This document shows, piece after piece, positions 16,966 to 23,827 of a DNA stretch of 64,000 bases. The position numbers and the translations under genes are program-made. The stretch comes from Lachnospiraceae bacterium UBA7205 (GTDB lineage: Bacteria > Bacillota > Clostridia > Lachnospirales > Lachnospiraceae). The notes under the pieces were generated by a model that saw only the letters and a list, made by a program, of their open reading frames with translations, did not search any database and was not told the origin of the DNA. How positions within the stretch are numbered: position 1 is the stretch's first letter; the number at the start of each line of letters is the position of its first letter. The stretch spans positions 1 to 64,000 of the forward strand of contig DKUL01000049.1 of NCBI GenBank assembly GCA_002490665.1. The letters are read 5' to 3'.

Positions 16966-19431
16966 CTAAATTGAGGGATACTCCAATTCCACTTTATCCA
17001 GATGCCATATTTCATCCACATACTGCTGAATTGTCCTGTCCGAAGAAAACTTGCCCACTTTTGCCACATTGAGCATTGCACTTCTTGCCCATCCCGCAGT
17101 GTCCCTGTAAGCCCGCTCCACTCTCTTCTGCGCGTCAGCATATGAACGGAAATCCTTTAAGATAAAGTACCGGTCAGCCTTGTCCGTGTCAAGCGTGTTG
17201 AGCAGGGAATTGTAAAGGCTCCTGAACAGCTCCCTGTCGTCAGCATATGTGCCGTCCACAAGCTGGTCAACGACCTTCTTGATTTCAGTGTCCGTATTGT
17301 AGATATCCATCGGGTTGTATCCGCCATTATTTTCAAAATTAATAACCTCGTCGGAACTCAATCCGAAAATAAATGCATGCTCCCTTCCGACTTCCTCCAC
17401 AATCTCCACATTCGCGCCGTCCATCGTGCCAAGCGTCAGGGCACCATTGAGCATAAACTTCATGTTTCCTGTGCCGCTCGCCTCCTTGGAAGCCGTGGAA
17501 ATCTGCTCTGAAATGTCTGCCGCCGCAAAAATCAGCTCCGCGTTTGACACTCTGTAGTCCTCTATAAACACGACCTTGATTCTGTTCTTGACTACCGGGT
17601 CATTGTTCACCTTGTCTGCCACCGCGTTAATCAGCTTAATCGTCAGCTTGGCATTCTTGTAACCCGCAGCAGCCTTTGCGCCAAAGATGAATGTCCTTGG
17701 GTAGAACTCCATGCTCGGGTTTGCCTTCATCTGGTTGTACAGATACATTACATGCAAAATGTTGAGCAGCTGCCTCTTATACTCGTGCAGACGCTTCACC
17801 TGCACGTCAAAAATGGAATCCGGGTCAACGGTAATTCCGTTGTGTTCCTTGATATATTTTGCAAGGCGCACCTTGTTCCTGCGCTTGATTTCCATAAATT
17901 CCTTCTGTGCCACGGGGTCGCTTGCATACTTTGCAATACCGTCTATCACCGGAAGGTTGACAATCCAGTCCTCACCGACTTTCTCCGTCACCCAGTCCGC
18001 GAGCAGCGGGTTTGCGTGAAGCAGGAATCTTCTCTGCGTAATACCGTTTGTCTTGTTGTTGAACTTGCCCGGATACATCTCATAAAAGTCTTTGAGCTCC
18101 TGGTTCTTGAGAATCTCCGTGTGCAGCTTTGCCACACCGTTTACGCTGTAGCCCGCAACAATTGCCAGATGCGCCATCTTAATCTGACCGTCCGCAATAA
18201 TCGCCATCTTTTTGATTTTGTCAGCCGGTTCCGGATACCTGTTCACGATATCGAGGAGGAATCTGCGGTTAATCTCCTCCACAATCTGGTAGATTCTCGG
18301 GAGCAGTCGCTGGAACAAATCTACCGGCCACTTCTCAAGCGCCTCTGCCATGATGGTATGGTTCGTGTATGCGCAGGTCTTTGTCGTAATCTCCCATGCC
18401 TCGTCCCACTCAAGACGGTAATCGTCGAGCAGGATACGCATCAGCTCTGCGATTGCCACTGTCGGGTGGGTGTCATTGAGCTGGAATGTCACCTTTTCAT
18501 GAAAACGGCGGATATCGTCATGCTTGGACATATATTTCTCAATCGCAGTCTGCACGGATGCCGAGATAAAGAAGTACTGCTGCTTTAAGCGCAGCTCCTT
18601 TCCGGAAACATGGTTGTCATTCGGATAAAGAACTTCGACAATATTTCTTGCAAGGTTGGTCTGCTCTACCGCTTTCTGGTAATCACCCTTGTCAAAGGAG
18701 TCCAGGCTGAAGCAGTCCATCGGTTCCGCATCCCAGATTCTGAGTGTATTGACAATGCCATTCCCATAGCCGACAATCGGCAGGTCATAGGGCACTGCCT
18801 TGACGGACTGGTAATTCTCCTGATACCAGATCAGCCTGCCGTCCTCCTCGCGGCATGCGACATTTCCGCCAAACTTAATGACCTTGGTATACTCCGGACG
18901 GCGAAGCTCGAACGGATTGCCATCCCTGAGCCAGTCATCGGGAACCTCCCGCTGGAATCCGTCCCTGATTTCCTGCTTGAACATACCGTAACGGTAACGG
19001 ATTCCGCATCCGTATGAGGAATACCCGAGTGTTGCAAGCGAGTCAAGGAAACATGCTGCAAGACGTCCAAGACCGCCGTTTCCAAGCGCTGCGTCCGGCT
19101 CCTGATCCTCTATCACATTAATGTCAAGTCCAAGCTCCTCCAGGGCTTCTGAAAATTCCTTATATGCCATCAGGTTAATCATGTTATTGCCAAGCGCACG
19201 TCCCATCAGAAACTCCATGGACATATAGTACACGGTCTTCGGATCCTGCTGCTCGTATGCTTCCTGTGTTTTGAGCCAGTTGTCCACAATGGCGTCCTTT
19301 ACCGCATAAGCCACTGCCTGAAAAATCTGCTGCTCTGTAGCCTCCTCAGGCGTTTTTCTGTACAGGGTCTTGATATTGTACAGTACGCTCCTCTTAAACA
19401 TTTCCTTGTCAATGACTGGTTTTTTCGGCAT
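16966..19431 (-). CDS. glgP: Glycogen/starch alpha-glucan phosphorylase
   Basis: PLP-dependent enzyme that releases glucose-1-phosphate from glycogen or maltodextrins in the cytoplasm. Starting at ATG 19431 it is 821 residues, the normal family length. That start has GGGAGG nine bases upstream; an upstream extension to 19647 lacks family features. Recognisable blocks are ALGNGGLGRLAACFLDSLA, VDLFQRLLPRIYQIVEEIN, RLHEYKRQLLN and the cofactor region EASGTGNMKFMLNGALTLGT, whose Lys binds PLP. It fits physiologically with the extracellular amylase next to it, as maltodextrins taken up would be phosphorolysed. A coiled-coil protein gene lies upstream on the same strand, 255 bp away from this start. 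Confidence 0.96.
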   Translation of the reverse strand: MPKKPVIDKEMFKRSVLYNIKTLYRKTPEEATEQQIFQAVAYAVKDAIVDNWLKTQEAYEQQDPKTVYYMSMEFLMGRALGNNMINLMAYKEFSEALEELGLDINVIEDQEPDAALGNGGLGRLAACFLDSLATLGYSSYGCGIRYRYGMFKQEIRDGFQREVPDDWLRDGNPFELRRPEYTKVIKFGGNVACREEDGRLIWYQENYQSVKAVPYDLPIVGYGNGIVNTLRIWDAEPMDCFSLDSFDKGDYQKAVEQTNLARNIVEVLYPNDNHVSGKELRLKQQYFFISASVQTAIEKYMSKHDDIRRFHEKVTFQLNDTHPTVAIAELMRILLDDYRLEWDEAWEITTKTCAYTNHTIMAEALEKWPVDLFQRLLPRIYQIVEEINRRFLLDIVNRYPEPADKIKKMAIIADGQIKMAHLAIVAGYSVNGVAKLHTEILKNQELKDFYEMYPGKFNNKTNGITQRRFLLHANPLLADWVTEKVGEDWIVNLPVIDGIAKYASDPVAQKEFMEIKRRNKVRLAKYIKEHNGITVDPDSIFDVQVKRLHEYKRQLLNILHVMYLYNQMKANPSMEFYPRTFIFGAKAAAGYKNAKLTIKLINAVADKVNNDPVVKNRIKVVFIEDYRVSNAELIFAAADISEQISTASKEASGTGNMKFMLNGALTLGTMDGANVEIVEEVGREHAFIFGLSSDEVINFENNGGYNPMDIYNTDTEIKKVVDQLVDGTYADDRELFRSLYNSLLNTLDTDKADRYFILKDFRSYADAQKRVERAYRDTAGWARSAMLNVAKVGKFSSDRTIQQYVDEIWHLDKVELEYPSI

Positions 19432-19686
19432 GTCGTTACCTCCCGTTTTACCCCGTGCCCCGTTTCTTAAAAGTATATTCCCAAAAAGCCTGTACCTGAC
19501 TGCAAGCGGTTGTTTTTCCCCCTCCTGAAACGTTGATGCAGTGTCCTCTGATACATCAGGCATGCTCCGTCTGCGGTTTTTACTCCAAGGATTCTGAACA
19601 CGTAATTTGGTTAATTTTTTGCTATATTTTATAAATTCTGTTCTCATTCTACATATTATAGCATACTATGTCAAATGTTTAAATGA

Positions 19687-20877
19687 TTAATTTATCAAAA
19701 TGGAATTTTTTTCTTCCTCCGCCTCTTCCTCGGTTTTCATCTCCTCCGATTCCTCTTCTTTTTCTTTGTCTATATCCGTCGTGATGTCATTCCGCCTGTC
19801 TATTGCCTCCTGCACCTTCTCCTCAAGCTCCTGTGACGCCTTATCCAGGACACCAGATGCCTCCGCCTGAAATGCCGCATCCACGCCGGCATCCACTATC
19901 GCCTGCTTTGCCTGTTTCACACCGCCAAGCGGGTCAAGCTTAATGTGTTCCAGCTCAAGCTCCCGCGCATCCTTTATCTCCTGAAGCCCCTTACGCCTAA
20001 GCTCCGCCATATATCCGTAGTTTTCTGCAAGCAGGTCCTGCGCCATTTCAGCGTGGTCGGCTGCAAGCCGTTTCCGGTCTTCCTCGCCAAGGCTTCCATC
20101 GCCTGCCGCCTCGGCTGCCCTGTCAAGCTCGTCGCTGATTTCGCGCATAATCTGGTTGACCTCGGAAAGCTTGCTGTAGCCGTCATTTTTCAGTTCCTCA
20201 ATCGTGCCGACTGTCTCAAGCTCGCACCTTGCCGCCGACACACCAAGCCGCGCCGCCGATTCCTGAATCTGTGCGCCTGCCGCATCCGGCTCTTTGCGGG
20301 CAGCATCCGACTCCTGCGCCTTGCCTGCCGTCTGCTCCTCCTCATCCTCCTGCTCCTCAAAGCTCTTGAGCATCATCAGAAGCTCCTCGTTCTTCCTGTC
20401 GATTTCTTCCTGTGCGCCGGAGCTTCCTGCCACGCCATTGAGCGCATCCTTCACGCGCTGTTCGTTCTCCTCCTCCTGGCGTTTTTTCAGTTCCTGCATT
20501 TTACCAAGCGCGTCCTGTCGCTTCTGAATTGTCTCCTTGTCCTCCCCGGATGCATAGGAATTCTGGATTGTTTTCATCAGCTCGGATATTTCATTCTGTA
20601 AGTTGTCCTGTTCGCTCCTGAATGACTCCGCTCTTTCCTGCTCGCGCATCAGTACCCGTTCCATATGCACGTCCGCAACGTTTCTCGTCTCCTGCTGCCT
20701 ATCCTGCCCGCTCCTTCGCCTGCCTTCGTGCGAAATTGTCACCTTGCACTGCGGTCCAAACGCATCCTGTTTTCCCACATTTATGGAATTTGTAATCCCT
20801 GCATTCGTCTTATTGTTGGAAATATTATCCGACGTTATACGCATTTCCCTGCGAAATCCTGCCATATTTATCTGCAT
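19687..20877 (-). CDS. Coiled-coil protein of unknown function
   Basis: A 396-residue protein, strongly charged. The N-terminal 60 residues are Asn/Ser-rich (ITSDNISNNKTNAGITNS). Then come long heptad-rich helices (about 70-190 and 220-390) with runs such as EEQEDEEEQ, ending in a very acidic and basic tail. There is no signal peptide, membrane helix or catalytic motif. ATG at 20877 follows AAAGGAGG, so translation looks efficient. The architecture recalls uncharacterised Lachnospiraceae proteins of which 53209-53706 may be a smaller example, but I see no clear homology between them. Function unknown. Confidence 0.7.
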   Translation of the reverse strand: MQINMAGFRREMRITSDNISNNKTNAGITNSINVGKQDAFGPQCKVTISHEGRRRSGQDRQQETRNVADVHMERVLMREQERAESFRSEQDNLQNEISELMKTIQNSYASGEDKETIQKRQDALGKMQELKKRQEEENEQRVKDALNGVAGSSGAQEEIDRKNEELLMMLKSFEEQEDEEEQTAGKAQESDAARKEPDAAGAQIQESAARLGVSAARCELETVGTIEELKNDGYSKLSEVNQIMREISDELDRAAEAAGDGSLGEEDRKRLAADHAEMAQDLLAENYGYMAELRRKGLQEIKDARELELEHIKLDPLGGVKQAKQAIVDAGVDAAFQAEASGVLDKASQELEEKVQEAIDRRNDITTDIDKEKEEESEEMKTEEEAEEEKNSILIN

Positions 20878-20947
20878 ACTGCTGCCCTCCTTTATGTTTT
20901 ATATATTTATATCGACATAATCAGGCTTTTCTCTAATAGTCGACAGC

Positions 20948-20993
20948 AAAAAAGGACAACCGTCCAGCCTTTTGGCTCAACCGTTATCCTTTT
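20948..20993 (-). terminator. Terminator overlapping the MFS gene stop
   Basis: On the minus strand the last codons of the MFS gene form the 5' arm (AAAAGGATAACGG) of a hairpin. The 3' arm CGGTTGTCC is followed by six T. An inner AGCC/GGCT stem strengthens it. It closes the peptide/radical SAM/MFS transcription unit. Confidence 0.8.
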
Positions 20994-22185
20994 CTGCATG
21001 GACTTTGCAAGGGGAAGGAATCCCTGCCGAAATGCCTGCGGCAGCGATAAGTGGTACTGTCAGAAATAAAAATACGTTTTTAAGCGAAACGGTCTCTCCA
21101 ATAGCGCCGGACGCCACAACACCGACAGGTCCTGAGATATAGGTCATAAAGGAGAAAAAACTAAACGCACGCGCCTGCATGTCCTTGGGCGCTTCCATCT
21201 GTATGATGGTTGCATTTAATACGGAAACCAGACCTACCGAAATTCCGATTAGGATGCCTGCCAGAAACGGCAAAGCTGCATTGTCACAATACAAACCAGC
21301 CAGTCCTGCCGCTCCAAGAAAAAATCCTGCCACCATCAAAATATTTGACCTGGCGGTATTTGATATTTTGGGCAGCAAAAGACCACTGCAAATGCTTCCC
21401 AGTGAGCTGCACACCATAAACACCGCATAGCTCGAATCCATGAAATGATTCTGTGAAAAATATGCCGGCATGAGTGCATCAACCGGCGTCATTGCAGCAT
21501 TTCCCAGAAAGGTAACAACAATGACCATAAAAATGGTTCTGTTTTTCAGGACAAAACCAAATCCACTTTTCATGTCCGCCAGAACTTCCCTGACTGAACA
21601 AAAACCCTGACTGCTATCTGCCTCGACGCCTGACAAAAACAACACACTCAGGAAAAAGGTTACGGCATCCAGCAAAATTGCGCTGGGAATGCCCAGCAGT
21701 GCGATCAGCACGCCAGAAACGGCATATGACAAAATCTGTATAATTTGCTGTATGATATTGATGCTGACCCGCGCTGTCATAATTTCTTCCTTGGTAACCA
21801 AAACGGATATAATCGCATTTCTTGCCGGGGTAACAAACGAACTGAAAAGGGACTGTACCGTCACCAGGATGATAAGACTCGCTGCATTGACGAGATTGCA
21901 GTAATATAATACGAGCAAAACCAGTAAAACGATCCCCTGTAGCAAAGATGACATCAACAATATTTTCTTCTTGGAGTATCGGTCCACAAAAGCAGAGGTA
22001 AATACCGAGAGAAACGAAAATATAATTTTTATGGCAAAAACGTAGCTTGTGATGAGCGTCGACTTTGTAACAATATATACCAGCTGCGCAAATGCAATGT
22101 CGTCCACAAAGTCCCCAATGGTGGAAATACTGGATGCAATCCAGAAATTCCTAAAATTACGATTCTTTTTAAGCAAGTTTTTCAT
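20977..22185 (-). CDS. MFS transporter, probable peptide exporter of the radical SAM island
   Basis: A 402-residue major facilitator with about 12 spans. The family loop motif appears as FVDRYSKKKILL (between helices 2 and 3). The start NFWIASSISTIGDFVDDIAF is typical of the macrolide-efflux-like DHA3 group. ATG at 22185 was chosen because AAGGAG lies 6-8 bases upstream; a frame starting 15 bases earlier begins with TTG. It overlaps the radical SAM gene by 17 bp, so the two are translationally coupled. That coupling makes export of the modified peptide, or self-immunity, the most economical role. This is inferred from position, as DHA3 members mostly carry small molecules. Confidence 0.87.
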   Translation of the reverse strand: MKNLLKKNRNFRNFWIASSISTIGDFVDDIAFAQLVYIVTKSTLITSYVFAIKIIFSFLSVFTSAFVDRYSKKKILLMSSLLQGIVLLVLLVLYYCNLVNAASLIILVTVQSLFSSFVTPARNAIISVLVTKEEIMTARVSINIIQQIIQILSYAVSGVLIALLGIPSAILLDAVTFFLSVLFLSGVEADSSQGFCSVREVLADMKSGFGFVLKNRTIFMVIVVTFLGNAAMTPVDALMPAYFSQNHFMDSSYAVFMVCSSLGSICSGLLLPKISNTARSNILMVAGFFLGAAGLAGLYCDNAALPFLAGILIGISVGLVSVLNATIIQMEAPKDMQARAFSFFSFMTYISGPVGVVASGAIGETVSLKNVFLFLTVPLIAAAGISAGIPSPCKVHAEKDNG

Positions 22186-23191
22186 CCGGTTCTCCTTCAA
22201 GAATTCCTTCCAGCAGACCGCTGTTCAACGCTTTTCTTAGCTCACAAAAGCTTTTTAATTTGTCCTCCACTGTCATAGTGGGGTTGTCATATGTATACAA
22301 CCAGAGCCATTTTATAATTCTACAGTCCTCATACCAGTCACAATTTATATCCTCACATGGATTCTTTTGGTAGCTAAGTGCTAATTTTTGATATAGCTTC
22401 TCTGCCACTCGCTCCGCATTATCATCTGCTATTCCAATCGAGTTTTCCAAATCAAGTTCTGTCATATAATTTTTTTGATTATTTGCATACAATTCCGGTG
22501 AAATATATGGAAAAAATTTAATTGCAGCCTTTCCATAATATTTTTTTGCAATAGCTTTAACATTAAAATACAAATCATCTATCTGTTCAGGTGTTGCAAT
22601 TTCATATGCGTGATAAGTAAGTTCAGAAAATGACGGCAGCATTTGAATTCTATCATATACATAATCACATATTTCAAGCAACTGATGAAATGCATTGTTT
22701 TTGACAACCATGATTGCTGGAAGAACATTTACGTCTTCACAGTTTAAAGTGCGTATTTTATGCAAAACTTCTTCTGTCCTTGGAGCCCCCTCCGATTGGT
22801 CAAAAGGGTTTTCTATTGAGACAAGATATGCATCAATATGTGCTTTTTTACTCTTTTTAATAATTTCCTCATCCAATAGTCTTCCATTTGACAAAATATA
22901 CGGAGAAATACCTGTTTCATCATATAAATATTTACAATATTCAAATAGTCTGTCACCCATTACAAGCGGTTCTCCACCACTAAATCTTACGTGCAGATTT
23001 TTATGATATTTTTCCTTTATAACCTTGATTAACCTTACATAATTATCAAACAAATATTCAGGCATATCAAAGTTATATTTTTTTCTATCTCTTAATGCAT
23101 AGAAATGACAATATGAGCAATCGCAGTTACACTTACCAGTTGCAGTAATGCTCAATGCCCATATATCAGATTCTTCTAAAAATGTATTCAT
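22169..23191 (-). CDS. Radical SAM protein, candidate peptide-modifying enzyme
   Basis: A 340-residue radical SAM enzyme. The cluster motif C-x3-C-x2-C is Cys21, Cys25, Cys28 in TGKCNCDCSYCHF, and the SAM-binding GGEP is at 72-75. The C-terminal part holds Cys279, Cys284, Cys290 and Cys316, spaced C-x4-C-x5-C, suggesting a SPASM/twitch-like auxiliary cluster in shortened form. Such enzymes crosslink or epimerise ribosomal peptides. ATG at 23191 has almost no ribosome binding site. The 31-codon gene 210 bp upstream has an excellent one, which would favour peptide over enzyme. Family is certain; peptide substrate is inferred from neighbours. An anaerobic sulfatase-maturase-like role is less likely because no sulfatase is nearby. 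Confidence 0.88.
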   Translation of the reverse strand: MNTFLEESDIWALSITATGKCNCDCSYCHFYALRDRKKYNFDMPEYLFDNYVRLIKVIKEKYHKNLHVRFSGGEPLVMGDRLFEYCKYLYDETGISPYILSNGRLLDEEIIKKSKKAHIDAYLVSIENPFDQSEGAPRTEEVLHKIRTLNCEDVNVLPAIMVVKNNAFHQLLEICDYVYDRIQMLPSFSELTYHAYEIATPEQIDDLYFNVKAIAKKYYGKAAIKFFPYISPELYANNQKNYMTELDLENSIGIADDNAERVAEKLYQKLALSYQKNPCEDINCDWYEDCRIIKWLWLYTYDNPTMTVEDKLKSFCELRKALNSGLLEGILEGEPDEKLA

Positions 23192-23317
23192 ATTTTGTAT
23201 ACTAATTATTTATAAAAAATAATCTCTTCCTCCCAATTTTTATTCAGTGATAAGTATATCTGTAATTATACGAAGTATCTGTCAAACATCTAGTTTATTT
23301 CCAATTTTACAATAATA

Positions 23318-23371
23318 CCATACAAACATTACTCCGAATTAATTTTACTTGTCTGTAGCAATGTTGTATGG
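23318..23371 (-). promoter_or_regulatory. Stem-loop between peptide gene and radical SAM gene
   Basis: CCATACAAACATT at 23318-23330 pairs with AATGTTGTATGG at 23360-23371 (12 pairs, one bulge). It lies in the 210-bp AT-rich spacer of the transcription unit. It may act as a partial attenuator or processing site that lowers enzyme relative to peptide. There is no strong T-run. Confidence 0.4.
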
Positions 23372-23401
23372 AATTATAAATGTTTTCACGCAATCCAGTT
23401 A

Positions 23402-23497
23402 TTAGATGGTATGTGTGAGCAGATCTGTAGAATAGGCAATATGTGCCTTACTACTCTGTTTTTCCATGAAAGCTTTCAGCTTCTCAGCCTTTGTCAT
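23402..23497 (-). CDS. 31-residue peptide, candidate RiPP precursor
   Basis: A short gene read from the DNA: ATG at 23497, TAA at 23404-23402, preceded by GGAGGTGATACAT, an almost ideal ribosome binding site. The product starts MTKAEKLKAFMEKQ (charged, helical, leader-like) and ends SSKAHIAYSTDLLTHTI (core-like, with Tyr, His, Thr and Ser but no Cys). It has no signal sequence. The next gene on the same strand is a radical SAM enzyme, then an MFS exporter. This order matches radical-SAM RiPP operons such as the streptide type, though the peptide matches no family I recognise. The reading frame and start are clear; the precursor role is inference. Confidence 0.7.
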   Translation of the reverse strand: MTKAEKLKAFMEKQSSKAHIAYSTDLLTHTI

Positions 23498-23565
23498 ATG
23501 TATCACCTCCAAAATTATTTTCATGTAGCTTATCTACAGTATTTACCTTACCACATCTGCATACC

Positions 23566-23623
23566 AATGCCCATGACGTTTGCGTGAAACTTTATAAGAT
23601 TTCGCGAAAACGTCATGGGCATT
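23566..23623. promoter_or_regulatory. Long dyad symmetry between the two divergent peptide genes
   Basis: AATGCCCATGACGTT (23566-23580) and its exact reverse complement (23609-23623) flank a second imperfect dyad, TGCGTGAAA/TTTCGCGAA. The TTGCGTGAAA at 23580-23589 recurs in reverse orientation at 23384-23393. It lies between the start of the 31-residue peptide gene (minus) and the 42-residue peptide gene (plus). It could be the binding site of the nearby HTH regulator or a bidirectional terminator-like hairpin. Confidence 0.6.
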
Positions 23624-23698
23624 ATTAAAAGTATGAATTATAATTTAATAATAGTTCTACACAACTAATTCAAAAAATATTAAGGATGGTTATTCATT

Positions 23699-23827
23699 AT
23701 GAAAAAGAAACTGCTTACTCTAATTTTATCCCTGTTAACGGCTCTCACTATTACATCATTTCCAGCGAACATGGCAGGAATCTCTATTCTTTCGTTTCAC
23801 GATTTGTCCATTGATAAAAAAGATTAA
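23699..23827 (+). CDS. 42-residue secreted peptide, candidate signalling propeptide
   Basis: Read directly: ATG at 23699, TAA at 23825-23827, with AAGGATGG ten bases upstream and TATAAT at 23639-23644. The product opens with MKKKLLTLILSLLTALTITS, a compact signal peptide. A short tail follows, FPANMAGISILSFHDLSIDKKD, shown here as two parts of one 22-residue stretch: FPANMAGISIL and SFHDLSIDKKD. It has no Cys, which argues against a cyclic-lactone (AgrD) or lanthipeptide product. Its stop overlaps by 3 bp, tail to tail, the stop of the 601-residue HTH regulator. A secreted mini-peptide beside a cytoplasmic helical-repeat regulator is the layout of RRNPP quorum-sensing pairs. The role is inferred. 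Confidence 0.6.
   Translation: MKKKLLTLILSLLTALTITSFPANMAGISILSFHDLSIDKKD

Noticed and set aside
23699..23827. AgrD-type cyclic lactone autoinducer
   Set aside because: No Cys in the peptide and no AgrB protease gene nearby.
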